A stretch of 64,000 nt of DNA, from positions 5,456,001 to 5,520,000 of the forward strand of contig NZ_CP108002.1 of NCBI RefSeq assembly GCF_041435055.1. Direction: 5' to 3'. This DNA comes from Streptomyces sp. NBC_00341 (GTDB lineage Bacteria; Actinomycetota; Actinomycetes; Streptomycetales; Streptomycetaceae). This document shows positions 43,712 through 52,630 of the stretch, in pieces. The notes beneath the pieces are model-generated. The model was not told the origin of the DNA. It saw only the letters and a list, made by a program, of their open reading frames with translations, and did no database searches. The first letter of the stretch is position 1. Every line of letters starts with the position of its first letter. A program made the translations under genes and the position numbers.

Positions 43712-44764
43712 CTATGCCACCCGGGTCGCTCCGGCGAAGGGCATTTCGTCGATCGGCGCGATGCGGACCGGGGCTCCGGGGCGCGGGGCGTGGATCATCC
43801 GCCCGTTGCCGATGTAGAGGCCGACATGGCTGATGCCCGAGTAGAAGAACACCAGGTCCCCGGGAGCGAGTTCGGACCGTCCGACCCGCTGCCCGGCGTT
43901 GATCTGGGTGTACGTGGTCCGGGGCAGCGAGACACCTGCGGAGCGCCAGGCGGCCTGGGTGAGGCCGGAGCAGTCGAACGAGGAGGGGCCGGTGGCGCCC
44001 CAGACGTACGGCTTGCCGAGGGCCCCGTACGCGAAGGCGACGGCCGCCGCCGCGCGGGCGTTCGGTGCCTGTGCAGAGCCGCGCGGGGCGCTGCGGTCGG
44101 CGTGGCCCGCGCCGCCTCGGCCGCCGTCGTCGGAGGCGTCGTAGGCGGCGCGCTGGGCGGGGGAGAGGCGGGCCAGCAGCGTGCGGGCCTGCGACAGCTT
44201 GGCCCGGACCGTCGCCTTGTGCTTCTGGAGGTCGTCCTGGCGGGCGGTCAGCTCGGCCAGTTGCCCCGCCGCCTCGGAGCGCAGCTGCGCCACGTCCGCC
44301 ACCTGGCGCTGCACGGCGCGGACCTCGTCGGCCCGGCCCGATGCGGCCCGCTCCACGTAGGAGGCGCGCTGGAGGTACTGGTCGGGGTCGGAGGAGAGGG
44401 CCAGCTGGAGGGAGGGATCGAGGCCGCCCGCGCGGTACTGCGCGGCGGCGTACGAGCCCAGCGCCTCGCGCGAGGTGTTGAGCCGCTCGGTCCTGCGGGC
44501 GGCCTCGTCGCGCAGCGCGTCGATCGACCTGGCGGCGGCGGCCGCCTTCACCTTCGCGCCGTTGTACTGCTCGGTGGCGACCTCCGCCTCCCGGTACAGC
44601 CGGTCCACCTGGGCCTTGACCTTGGCGGCGGTGGGCGTCGGCTCTGCGTGCGCGGATCCCGGCAGCGCGGCAGCGGTCGCGGCCCCGGCGAGGGCGAGGG
44701 TCGCCGCGGTGCGGGCAGCAGAGCCGGTGTACGGGCGCTGCTTGGGTTTCCGGTGCGCGGCCAC
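43712..44764 (-). CDS. secreted NlpC/P60 (C40) cell-wall endopeptidase
   Basis: 350 residues from GTG 44764 behind AGGAAGGA. The signal peptide ends near G-S-A-H-A-E-P. A long coiled-coil region (~45-200; A-A-Q-Y-R-A-G-G-L-D, L-R-S-E-A-A-G-Q-L-A-E-L) precedes the catalytic domain (~235-350): Cys in F-D-C-S-G-L-T-Q-A-A-W, His in S-H-V-G-L-Y-I-G and the third polar residue His in M-I-H-A-P. Such enzymes cut peptidoglycan stem peptides (D-Glu-meso-DAP bond) outside the cell. It is a paralogue of the 45493-46668 protein with the same layout. Confidence 0.93.
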   Translation of the reverse strand: MAAHRKPKQRPYTGSAARTAATLALAGAATAAALPGSAHAEPTPTAAKVKAQVDRLYREAEVATEQYNGAKVKAAAAARSIDALRDEAARRTERLNTSREALGSYAAAQYRAGGLDPSLQLALSSDPDQYLQRASYVERAASGRADEVRAVQRQVADVAQLRSEAAGQLAELTARQDDLQKHKATVRAKLSQARTLLARLSPAQRAAYDASDDGGRGGAGHADRSAPRGSAQAPNARAAAAVAFAYGALGKPYVWGATGPSSFDCSGLTQAAWRSAGVSLPRTTYTQINAGQRVGRSELAPGDLVFFYSGISHVGLYIGNGRMIHAPRPGAPVRIAPIDEMPFAGATRVA

Positions 44765-45121
44765 GAGGGCGGTGGTCCTTCCTGTCGACTGCCCGCCGGG
44801 GCCTACCGGCGGACCCGCCCGGTCCGGCGGCGGGTCGCCAACAGGGGGAGCGGCCCGCCGCCGGATCTCTCGGCGGGGCGACCGGGCGGCGCCGTCCGGG
44901 TGCGGAGCGGCGGTGATCCGGTCACCTGGTAGGGACGCTAAACCCGGGGCACGGGGAAGAGTCGTAATGACGCTTATTGCCCGAATTTGGCGGTGCGTTG
45001 TTTCTGAATGACAGGAAAAATTGCACCAGAGTCAGGCAATTGGTGCATTAGTCGGTCAAGCGACCAGTAAGTAGCACCTGGCTGCGGAGGCCTGCTAAGG
45101 GCGGGGCTAGGGTGCGGAACC
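44765..45121. other. 357-bp divergent intergenic region
   Basis: Between the C40 peptidase and the small membrane protein. The half near the peptidase is very GC-rich with several possible stems; the other half (44930-45090) is AT-richer, so promoters probably lie there. I cannot define a motif. Confidence 0.5.
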
Positions 45122-45475
45122 ATGCGTGTACTCATCGATGTCTTCGTCGCTCTTCACATCATCGGAATCGCCGCCCTGCTGGGAGGTTTCCTCACCCAGA
45201 TGAAGGCGATGGGCGCGGGGACGGCTCGATTCGTACCGGGGATGCTGCACGGCGCGCTGACCATGCTGGTCACCGGGATCGCCCTGGTCGGGCTCGACCA
45301 GGCCGACGACCACCCCGTGAACAACGTCAAGATCGGCATCAAGCTGCTGATCCTCGTCGTCGTCCTCGGGCTGGTCTACGTCAAGCGGGACGAGGAGAAG
45401 GTCGAGAAGGGCCTCTTCGCGGCGGTGGGCGGACTGACGATGGTCAACATCTTCATCGCCACGCTCTGGACCTGA
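45122..45475 (+). CDS. small four-helix membrane protein
   Basis: 117 residues, mostly hydrophobic, with four membrane segments (V-F-V-A-L-H-I-I-G-I-A-A-L-L-G-G; L-H-G-A-L-T-M-L-V-T-G-I-A-L; I-K-L-L-I-L-V-V-V-L-G-L-V-Y; A-A-V-G-G-L-T-M-V-N-I-F-I-A-T-L-W). The conserved-looking His and Lys inside or beside helices resemble small cytochrome-like or SirB/DUF-type proteins, but no family is certain. It converges with the riboswitch-controlled NlpC gene, with an 18-bp gap. Confidence 0.8.
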   Translation: MRVLIDVFVALHIIGIAALLGGFLTQMKAMGAGTARFVPGMLHGALTMLVTGIALVGLDQADDHPVNNVKIGIKLLILVVVLGLVYVKRDEEKVEKGLFAAVGGLTMVNIFIATLWT

Positions 45476-45492
45476 GCGCTTCCTGCTGCTGC

Positions 45493-46668
45493 CTAGCCGG
45501 GGCGCACGCTCCCGTAGATCGGCATGTAGAAGATCGACTCCTCGCGCACATTGGCCCCCGGCTTCGGCGCGTGGATCATCATGCCGTCGCCCTTGTAGAT
45601 CCCGACGTGGCTGATGTCGTCGTAGAAGAAGACCAGGTCACCGGGCTGGAGGTCCGCCGTGGCGATCCGGGTCCCGACGTTCACCTGGTCCCAGGTGGTC
45701 CGCGGAATGCTGACGCCCGCGGCCTTCCAGGCCGCCTGGGTCAGCCCCGAGCAGTCGTACGAGGACGGGCCGGTGGCCCCCCAGACGTACGGTTTGCCCA
45801 TCTGGGCCCTGGCGAACGCGAGGACCTTCTCGGCCTTCGTCGTCGCGCTGCTGTCCGAGCCGGAGCCAGAACCGGAACCGGTGCCCGTTCCCGTGCCCGT
45901 ACCGGAGCCCGTGCCGCTGCCGCTGCCGGCCTCCTTGGCCTTGCGCTCTGCCTCCGCCTTCGCGGCCGCCTGCTTCTTCGCCAGCTCCTTTGCCTTGCGC
46001 GCGGCCTCGGCCTTCTTCTTCTCCTCCAGCTCGGCCAGCCGCGCCTTCTCCTGCGCGGTCAGCTTCGACAGCAGCGTGCGCGCCTCGGTCAGCTTGTTCT
46101 GCACGTCCTGCTTGCTGGTGCGCAGCTTGGTCTGCGACGCGGTGAGCGTCTCCAGGCTCGTCACCGCCTCTGCCCGCTTCTTCGACGCCTGCGCCTGCTT
46201 CGTCCGGAAGTCCGTGACGGCCTGCTGCTGGTTCGTGGCCATCCGGTTCATCAGGTGGGTCTGGTCGAAGAACGACTGCGGGTCGTTGGCCAGGAAGAAG
46301 GTGGCGGTCGGCGCGAGCGCGCCGTCGCGGTACTGGGCGGCCGCGTAGTTCCCGAGCGTCCGGCGGGCGTCGTTCAGCTTGTCGGCGCGCTTGGCGATGT
46401 CGTCCAGCAGCCCGTCCACCTTGGTGCGCTGCGCGGCGGACGCCTCTTTCGCCTCGTCGTAGTGCTGGGTCGCGGTGCCCGCCTGCCGGTAGAGGTCGTC
46501 GACCTTCTTCTGGACGTCCTCGATGCTGGGCTTCGGGGCCGGGGCCGCCAGCGCGCTCTGCGTGGACAGCAGGGTCACCGAGGCGAGTGCGGCCGTCGTG
46601 AACCCGATGGCGGGGGTGGTGCTGCGCACCCGGGGGCGCGGTTTGCGATGCGATGCCAAGGCCGGCAT
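45493..46668 (-). CDS. secreted NlpC/P60 (C40) endopeptidase under c-di-AMP riboswitch
   Basis: 391 residues. Layout as in its paralogue: signal peptide to ~residue 41 (S-A-L-A-A-P), long coiled coil (K-K-V-D-D-L-Y-R-Q-A; E-K-A-R-L-A-E-L-E-E-K-K-K-A-E-A), a Gly-Ser-Thr linker (G-S-G-T-G-S-G-T-G-T), then the catalytic domain with Cys in Y-D-C-S-G-L-T, His in S-H-V-G-I-Y-K-G and I-H-A-P. ATG 46668 is only two bases from GGAAGG; a TTG at 46659 is an alternative start. The upstream RNA contains a complete ydaO-type riboswitch, so expression should respond to cyclic di-AMP. Confidence 0.93.
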   Translation of the reverse strand: MPALASHRKPRPRVRSTTPAIGFTTAALASVTLLSTQSALAAPAPKPSIEDVQKKVDDLYRQAGTATQHYDEAKEASAAQRTKVDGLLDDIAKRADKLNDARRTLGNYAAAQYRDGALAPTATFFLANDPQSFFDQTHLMNRMATNQQQAVTDFRTKQAQASKKRAEAVTSLETLTASQTKLRTSKQDVQNKLTEARTLLSKLTAQEKARLAELEEKKKAEAARKAKELAKKQAAAKAEAERKAKEAGSGSGTGSGTGTGTGTGSGSGSGSDSSATTKAEKVLAFARAQMGKPYVWGATGPSSYDCSGLTQAAWKAAGVSIPRTTWDQVNVGTRIATADLQPGDLVFFYDDISHVGIYKGDGMMIHAPKPGANVREESIFYMPIYGSVRPG

Positions 46669-46679
46669 TTCCTTCCGTG

Positions 46680-46815
46680 GACCGCCTACCGGGTTAGCTG
46701 TCGGGTTCGGGCGGAACGGAAGGCTGCCCTACGGTCCTGGTGGGGGTTGCGGACCGATTCACCCCGGTGCTGCGTGTGGGTCCCCGGTTCCGGACCCCGT
46801 ACGGGCGGCCCGGAT
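46680..46815 (-). ncRNA. cyclic di-AMP (ydaO/yuaA) riboswitch
   Basis: Reading the minus strand, the diagnostic blocks occur in order: CCGGGGACCC (about 46785), CCGGGGTGAATCGG (46754-46767), then GCCCGAACCCGACAGCTAAC (46693-46712) and CCGGTAGGCGG (46682-46692). These are the conserved cores of RF00379. The last stem ends about 12 nt before the start codon of a cell-wall hydrolase, the usual target in actinobacteria, where high c-di-AMP turns such genes off. The 5' boundary is approximate. Confidence 0.92.
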
Positions 46816-47091
46816 TCGGCGTGGACGCCCGCTCGGCGTGGTTCGCCTCTGGGGGTACGGCCGTCCGAACGAGCACGCTAGCCAACTCATGGTGCCGCTG
46901 TGAAGGTTGATGTTCGATATGCCCGATACATTTTCGTGACCTTGCGGAACCCGTGCCGTACGGCCGGGCGCGGCGCGGCATTTTCCTACGCAGGGTGGTC
47001 CGGGCATCGCCGTGTGTGGCTCCCGTGGGTGCGGGTTCTGCCGTGCGACCCCGGCCATGATCCGCCGGACAGGCCCTAGACTCGGAGGGCG

Positions 47092-49530
47092 ATGAGCAGC
47101 CTCTTTGACGACAGTTTCCTGGCCGGCCTCCAGCACACGGAGGAAGGGCCCCCGCCACCCCCCGAGGACTCCGCACCCGAAGCGGTGCCGGAGGACCTCT
47201 TCGGGGGCGTGTTCGACGGGCCCCCGCCGCCCCGCGACGCGTACTACCGCGACGGGGCCCACCGCCCGGTCATCGACGCCGCCGCGCTGCTCGACGGGCT
47301 GAACACCGAGCAGCGTGCCGCCGTCGTGCACGCGGGCTCCCCGCTGCTCATCGTCGCCGGGGCCGGTTCGGGCAAGACCCGGGTGCTGACGCACCGCATC
47401 GCCCACCTGCTGGCCGAGCGCGGGGTGCACCCCGGCCAGATTCTGGCGATCACCTTCACCAACAAGGCCGCCGGTGAGATGAAGGAGCGCGTCGAGCAGC
47501 TCGTCGGGCCCCGCGCCAACGCCATGTGGGTCATGACCTTCCACAGCGCGTGCGTCCGGATCCTGCGCCGCGAGTCGAAGAAGCTCGGCTTCACCTCCTC
47601 GTTCTCGATCTACGACGCGGCGGACTCCAAGCGGCTGATGGCCCTGGTCTGCCGCGATCTCGACCTCGACCCGAAGCGCTTCCCGCCGAAGTCGTTCACG
47701 GCCAAGGTGTCGAACCTGAAGAACGAGCTGATCGACGAGGAGACCTTCGCCGGACAGGCCACGGACGGCTTCGAGAAGACCCTCGCCCAGGCCTACGCGA
47801 TGTACCAGTCCCGGCTGCGCGAGGCCAACGCGCTGGACTTCGACGACATCATCATGACGACGGTGCACCTGCTCCAGGCCTTCCCCGACGTCGCCGAGCA
47901 CTACCGCCGCCGCTTCCGGCACGTTCTGGTCGACGAGTACCAGGACACCAACCACGCCCAGTACACGCTCGTACGGGAGCTGGTCGGCCCGGCCGGCGAG
48001 GCCGACGCCCCCGGCGAGCTGTGCGTCGTAGGTGACGCCGACCAGTCGATCTACGCCTTCCGGGGCGCCACGATCCGCAACATCCTCCAGTTCGAGGAGG
48101 ACTACCCGGACGCGACCACGATCCTGCTGGAGCAGAACTACCGCTCCACCCAGACGATCCTGTCCGCCGCCAACGCCGTCATCGAGCGCAACGAGAGCCG
48201 CCGCCCGAAGAACCTCTGGACCAACGCCGGCTCCGGCACCCGGATCACCGGCTACGTCGCGGACACCGAGCACGACGAGGCGCAGTTCGTCGCGGACGAG
48301 ATCGACCGGCTGACCGACGCGGGCGACGCCAAGGCGGGCGACGTCGCGATCTTCTACCGGACGAACGCGCAGTCCCGTGTCTTCGAGGAGATCTTCATCC
48401 GGGTCGGCCTGCCCTACAAGGTCGTCGGCGGTGTGCGCTTCTACGAGCGCAAGGAGGTCAGGGACGTCCTGGCCTACCTCCGGGTCCTGTCCAACCCGGA
48501 GGACACGGTCCCGCTGCGCCGCATCCTGAACGTGCCCAAGCGCGGCATCGGGGACCGGGCGGAGGCGATGATCGACGCCCTGTCGATGCGCGAGAAGATC
48601 ACCTTCCCGCAGGCGCTGCGCCGCGTCGACGAGGCGTACGGCATGGCCGCCCGGTCCGCCAACGCCGTCAAGCGGTTCAACACGCTGATGGAGGAGCTGC
48701 GCACGATCGTCGAGTCGGGCGCGGGCCCGGCCGTGGTGCTGGAGGCCGTCATGGAGCGGACCGGCTACCTGGCCGAGCTCCAGGCCTCCACCGACCCGCA
48801 GGACGAGACCCGGATCGAGAACCTCCAGGAGCTCGCCTCCGTGGCGCTCGAATTCGAGCAGGACCGGAGCGAGGAGGAGGGGTCGGGAACGCTCGCCGAG
48901 TTCCTGGAGCGGGTCGCGCTCGTCGCCGACTCCGACCAGATCCCCGACGAGGACACCGACGGCTCCGGAGTCGTCACGCTGATGACCCTGCACACGGCGA
49001 AGGGCCTCGAATTCCCGGTGGTCTTCCTGACCGGCATGGAGGACGGCGTCTTCCCGCACATGCGCGCGCTGGGCCAGGTCAAGGAGCTGGAGGAGGAGCG
49101 CCGGCTCGCCTATGTCGGCATCACCCGCGCCCGCGAACGGCTCTATCTGACCCGGGCGTCGATGCGCAGCGCGTGGGGCCAGCCCTCGTACAACCCGCCG
49201 TCGCGGTTCCTGGAGGAGATCCCGGAGCAGCACCTTGAGTGGAAGCGCAAGGGCCCGATGGCGGCTCCGGCGGGACCGACGTCGGGCATCACCTCATCGT
49301 TGTCCGCGTCCCGTTCGCGCTCCGGGCCCTCGGGCTTCGCGACCCGGCGGACGTCGGACAAGCCGACGATCACGCTGGTGGTCGGCGACCGGGTCACGCA
49401 CGACCAGTTCGGTCTGGGCACGGTGACGGCGGTCGACGGCATCGGCGACCAGGCGAAGGCCACGGTCGACTTCGGGGACGAGCGGCCGAAGAAACTGCTC
49501 CTGCGGTACGCCCCGGTCCAGAAGCTGTAG
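47092..49530 (+). CDS. pcrA: ATP-dependent DNA helicase UvrD/PcrA
   Basis: 812 residues. SF1A 3'-5' helicase used in nucleotide excision repair and replication-fork clearing. A ~60-residue acidic Pro-rich leader precedes the helicase core: L-N-T-E-Q-R-A-A-V (Q motif), G-A-G-S-G-K-T-R-V-L-T-H-R (motif I), T-F-T-N-K-A-A-G-E-M-K-E-R (Ia), V-D-E-Y-Q-D-T-N (II), G-D-A-D-Q-S-I-Y-A-F-R-G (III), L-E-Q-N-Y-R-S-T-Q (IV) and V-T-L-M-T-L-H-T-A-K-G-L-E-F (V). The C-terminal ~70 residues end in a V-G-D-R-V-T-H-D-Q-F-G-L-G-T-V Tudor-like domain that contacts RNA polymerase in PcrA. Confidence 0.96.
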   Translation: MSSLFDDSFLAGLQHTEEGPPPPPEDSAPEAVPEDLFGGVFDGPPPPRDAYYRDGAHRPVIDAAALLDGLNTEQRAAVVHAGSPLLIVAGAGSGKTRVLTHRIAHLLAERGVHPGQILAITFTNKAAGEMKERVEQLVGPRANAMWVMTFHSACVRILRRESKKLGFTSSFSIYDAADSKRLMALVCRDLDLDPKRFPPKSFTAKVSNLKNELIDEETFAGQATDGFEKTLAQAYAMYQSRLREANALDFDDIIMTTVHLLQAFPDVAEHYRRRFRHVLVDEYQDTNHAQYTLVRELVGPAGEADAPGELCVVGDADQSIYAFRGATIRNILQFEEDYPDATTILLEQNYRSTQTILSAANAVIERNESRRPKNLWTNAGSGTRITGYVADTEHDEAQFVADEIDRLTDAGDAKAGDVAIFYRTNAQSRVFEEIFIRVGLPYKVVGGVRFYERKEVRDVLAYLRVLSNPEDTVPLRRILNVPKRGIGDRAEAMIDALSMREKITFPQALRRVDEAYGMAARSANAVKRFNTLMEELRTIVESGAGPAVVLEAVMERTGYLAELQASTDPQDETRIENLQELASVALEFEQDRSEEEGSGTLAEFLERVALVADSDQIPDEDTDGSGVVTLMTLHTAKGLEFPVVFLTGMEDGVFPHMRALGQVKELEEERRLAYVGITRARERLYLTRASMRSAWGQPSYNPPSRFLEEIPEQHLEWKRKGPMAAPAGPTSGITSSLSASRSRSGPSGFATRRTSDKPTITLVVGDRVTHDQFGLGTVTAVDGIGDQAKATVDFGDERPKKLLLRYAPVQKL

Positions 49531-49543
49531 CGGGGCGTACCGT

Positions 49544-49577
49544 CCGGCCCGGTTCCTCCAGGAGGAGGCCGGGCCGG
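49544..49577. terminator. bidirectional terminator between pcrA and the M23 peptidase
   Basis: CCGGCCCGG (49544-49552) pairs with CCGGGCCGG (49569-49577), extended inward by TCCTCC/GGAGGA with a small mismatch. It lies between convergent genes. Confidence 0.75.
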
Positions 49578-49582
49578 TCAGG

Positions 49583-51139
49583 TCAGGTCGGGTCGATGTC
49601 GTGGCTGCGGAGCCAGGGCAGCGGGTCCACGGCCGCGCCGCCGCCGGGCCGCACCTCGAAGTGCATGTGCGGGCCGGTCGAGTTGCCGGAGCTCCCGGAG
49701 TGCGCGATCACGTCTCCGGCCTTGACGTTGCCCGAGCGGATCCGGGTGCTGCTGAGGTGGCAGTACCAGGTCTCGGTGCCGTCGGCCATCGTGACGATGG
49801 CCATGTTGCCGTAGGCGGTGTTGTACTGCGTACGGATGGTGCCGTCGGTCGCCGCCATGACCGGGGTCCCGTACTGGACGGGGAAGTCGATGCCCGTGTG
49901 CACGGACATCCAGTTGACGCCCGCCTGGCCGAAGTACGCGCTGAGTCCGTGCTCCTTGACCGGCATGACGTACTTGGGGCGCAGGGCCTCCTTGCGGGCG
50001 GCCTCCTCCTCGCGCTTCTTCTTCTCGGCGGCCTGCCGCTCCTTCAGGTCGATGCGCTCCTGGGTGCGGCTGGCGCGGCCGGCGAAGTTCTCCGCGTCGG
50101 CGCTGAGGTTGGCGAGCTGGGTGTCCAGCTTGTTGTTCGCGGCTACCGGCTCGACCGTGGCGGGGTCCGCGGCCGCCATCGTCGTGGTGTCGTCCTTCGT
50201 CTCCTCGCCGCCACCCATGCCGCCCACGGAAGCGGCGGCGATACCGGCCACGCTCATCACGCAGGCGGAGGGGACGGCGATGGTGAGGAGGGCGGAGCGC
50301 TTGGCGGGCGAACGCCTGCGGCTGCGGCTGCCACCGCGGGAGACCTGACGGCCTGCGGGGTGGTGGGCGTCCGGCTCCGGGCCCGCCTCGGGGAGGCTGA
50401 ACGCGGCGGTCTCGGAGGTTTCGTAGATCTCGACGAGTTCGGCGGGCTCGGCGGTCGTCGGCACGGCCTGGGCGGGCTCGTACGCCTCGTACGCCTGGTA
50501 CGTCCCGTACGCCTCACGCGTCTCGTGCGCCTCATGCGTCTCGTACGGTGCGTGTGATTCGTACGGATGCTGCCGTGTCTGTTCGGGCTCGTGCGATGCC
50601 GTCAGATTCTGCGGCGTTTGCTGTCCGTGCTCGGGCGTGGCGCCGGTGTTCCAGGCGGTGGCGTCGTACGCGCCGGAGTCGTATCCCGCCGTGTCGGTGC
50701 TTGACCACTGGCCGTTCGTGTACCAGCCGGAGGTGTCCCACTGGCCAGAGGAGTCGGGGGCGCCGCCCTGTGCCGGGATGTTCGCGTGGGCGTCCGCCGT
50801 TGCCCAGGTGCCGGTGGTGTCGTACTGCTGCGGGGCCGCGTCGTACTGCGGGGCCGCGTCGTACTGGGGGTGCTGCTGGAAGTGGGGGGTGTAGGCCGCG
50901 TAGTCGGCGGCGTGGTCGTACGCGGCGGTGCGGTGAGCGCCGGTGTCCCACTGGGTGGTGTCGTACTGGCCACTGTGACCGGCCTGGCCGGTGTCGTACG
51001 GGGCGGCGTAACCGGTCGTGGTGTCGTACGGACCGTCGTAACCGCTGGGGAGGGAACCGAAGAGCGGGTCGTCGTCGAAACCGCTCGTGGAGTGGCTGTC
51101 GTATCCGACATACCCGGCGTGGGGGTGCTGGTCGTTCAC
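49583..51139 (-). CDS. M23 family peptidase with a long Tyr/Asp/Thr-rich cytoplasmic tail
   Basis: 518 residues; I use GTG 51139 with GAGAGAAG upstream (a TTG at 51142 is the alternative). Residues 1-270 are low complexity, dominated by Tyr, Asp, Thr, Gly, His and Gln, with phrases such as Y-D-T-T-T-G-Y, Q-Y-D-A-A-P-Q-Y-D-A-A-P and a later Y-E-T-H-E-A-H-E-T-R-E-A-Y. A basic stretch (S-R-S-R-R-R-S-P-A-K-R) and a single helix (~278-303) follow, then a coiled coil rich in Lys/Glu. Last comes the lysostaphin-type domain (H-T-G-I-D-F-P and H-M-H-F-E-V) that binds zinc. The enzyme part lies outside the cell; the tail should be inside. Confidence 0.9.
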   Translation of the reverse strand: MNDQHPHAGYVGYDSHSTSGFDDDPLFGSLPSGYDGPYDTTTGYAAPYDTGQAGHSGQYDTTQWDTGAHRTAAYDHAADYAAYTPHFQQHPQYDAAPQYDAAPQQYDTTGTWATADAHANIPAQGGAPDSSGQWDTSGWYTNGQWSSTDTAGYDSGAYDATAWNTGATPEHGQQTPQNLTASHEPEQTRQHPYESHAPYETHEAHETREAYGTYQAYEAYEPAQAVPTTAEPAELVEIYETSETAAFSLPEAGPEPDAHHPAGRQVSRGGSRSRRRSPAKRSALLTIAVPSACVMSVAGIAAASVGGMGGGEETKDDTTTMAAADPATVEPVAANNKLDTQLANLSADAENFAGRASRTQERIDLKERQAAEKKKREEEAARKEALRPKYVMPVKEHGLSAYFGQAGVNWMSVHTGIDFPVQYGTPVMAATDGTIRTQYNTAYGNMAIVTMADGTETWYCHLSSTRIRSGNVKAGDVIAHSGSSGNSTGPHMHFEVRPGGGAAVDPLPWLRSHDIDPT

Positions 51140-51305
51140 CAACTTCTCTCTCGCCTCGGCAGCAGGACCTTGGGTCCGGGGCCCGTGGGGGACCCCGGGG
51201 GAAAGCAGTGGCCGCGACTGTACCCGGCGGTACGCGACGCCGACAATCTTCCACGGCTCGCGGGCGATCAGGAATCGGGCAATCGGCCGTCTTTCGACGG
51301 GCCAC

Positions 51306-52223
51306 TCACACAGCCTTGGCTCTATGTTCGAGATTCGTTCTATTTCCGGGCTCCTGGGCGTCGAGCGCCTGGCGGACCCCGGCGGCCACGGCCGGGTGCA
51401 CGGGCAGTGCGAGATGGCCGATCCCGCTGACGCGGACGTTGGTCGCGTCGAGGTCGGGATGGTCGATACAGGCCGCCTCGGCAGGGACGATGACCTGGTC
51501 CAGCTCGCTCCAGAAGCTGACGAACCGGGTGCGGCACCCCGGCGCCGGAAGCCGGAGCTCCTCGATCGGCGCCGATCCGCCGCGCATCTGGCGCACGATC
51601 GGGAGGGCGCCGGCCAGCGGGGCGACGGCGGTGCCCGCGTGCGGCGTACCGAGTGTGACCAGGGTGCGGACCCGTCGGTCGCCGCCCAGTCGCTGTACGT
51701 AGTAGCGCGCTATCAGGCCGCCCAGGCTGTGCCCGACGATGTCGATCTCGCGGTGCCCGGTGCGGGCGCAGATCTCCTCGACGTGGCGGCCGAGCAGCTC
51801 GGCGGCGCTGCGGATGTCGCAGGTCAGCGGGGAGTAGTTGAGCGACTCCAGATGACGCCAGCCGTGCCGGGCCAGCGAGCGGCGCAGCAGCACGAAGACG
51901 GAGCGGTTGTCGATGAAACCGTGCAGGAGTACGACGGGCGGCCGGTCCGGGTGCCCGATGTGCCCCGCGCTCCCGGCGTGCGCGCCCGGCAGGGCCGTGG
52001 TCCCGGGAGGTGCGGGGACCGGCTCGGCCGCCGGGCGTGGCGGGGTGCGCCGCTCGCCGGTGATGCCGGTGGGGTAGATCAGCGCGTGTCCGGCGAGCAC
52101 CACGAGCTCCAGCGCGGTCGCTCTCAGCAGCGCGGACGACAGCCAGGCGTTGCGCGGGCCCGTCCGGCGTGGCAGTAGGGGAAGAAGGCTCGACAGCAGG
52201 GGAAGAAAAGGCGGGGTCTTCAT
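51306..52223 (-). CDS. alpha/beta-hydrolase lipase-like protein
   Basis: 305 residues from ATG 52223, with an ideal AGGAGG seven bases ahead. It starts with a hydrophobic stretch (L-L-S-S-L-L-P-L-L; A-L-E-L-V-V-L-A-G-H-A-L-I-Y) that may anchor it. The lipase core has V-V-L-L-H-G-F-I-D as oxyanion loop, nucleophile Ser in D-I-V-G-H-S-L-G-G-L-I-A-R-Y-Y, and a His in G-I-G-H-L-A-L-P. Of the triacylglycerol-lipase/esterase_lipase type; the ester substrate is not predictable. Confidence 0.9.
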   Translation of the reverse strand: MKTPPFLPLLSSLLPLLPRRTGPRNAWLSSALLRATALELVVLAGHALIYPTGITGERRTPPRPAAEPVPAPPGTTALPGAHAGSAGHIGHPDRPPVVLLHGFIDNRSVFVLLRRSLARHGWRHLESLNYSPLTCDIRSAAELLGRHVEEICARTGHREIDIVGHSLGGLIARYYVQRLGGDRRVRTLVTLGTPHAGTAVAPLAGALPIVRQMRGGSAPIEELRLPAPGCRTRFVSFWSELDQVIVPAEAACIDHPDLDATNVRVSGIGHLALPVHPAVAAGVRQALDAQEPGNRTNLEHRAKAV

Positions 52224-52630
52224 TGACCGACCTCCTGCTTCCGGCACCCGGGGAGCGGCGGCTCCTGCCCCGTATGCCCTCGTGGGGCGCCGTGTCGGTC
52301 GTCCGGGCGGCGGTTCACCGTCCGGGACGCGCCGCCCGCCGCGCCTTCCGGATCACCTTCGGTGACCGGCCGGTGGGCGGTCGGTGAGCCGTACCACCGT
52401 GCCGTGCGGCTGACGGCGCGGTGGTACGACGACCTCGTGCGGCTCCCCCGGCGGCCGGTCCCGCACGGCAGGTGAGCCGCGTGCTGCGGGAAACGGCGCC
52501 CGGTGAACTTGTCCCACGTGTGATTTCCCCCTCCCCGACCACCGCGAAACAGCGGCTTGCGGGATGCTGTGGATAACGTTCGTTCACATCCCCGGCCTGT
52601 CGGGGGCGGGAGACGCGTGTGGAGGCAGTG
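52224..52630. other. 407-bp intergenic region with a long hairpin
   Basis: No supported gene. GTACCACCG-T-GCCGT (52391-52405) faces ACGGC-G-CGGTGGTAC (52413-52427), a 15-bp stem with one wobble pair and a 7-base loop. CCCCGGCCTGTCGGGG at about 52592-52607 is a second, smaller hairpin near the icmB start. Confidence 0.6.

Noticed and set aside
44765..44930. Possible second c-di-AMP riboswitch before the 43712-44764 NlpC gene
   Set aside because: Only a CCGGTAGGC word matches; the GGTGAATC and ACAGCTAAC cores are missing, so I do not call it.
52169..52387. 72-codon plus-strand ORF ending just before the hairpin at 52391
   Set aside because: It begins inside the antisense of the lipase gene, lacks a ribosome site and has no recognisable composition; kept only as part of the hairpin observation.
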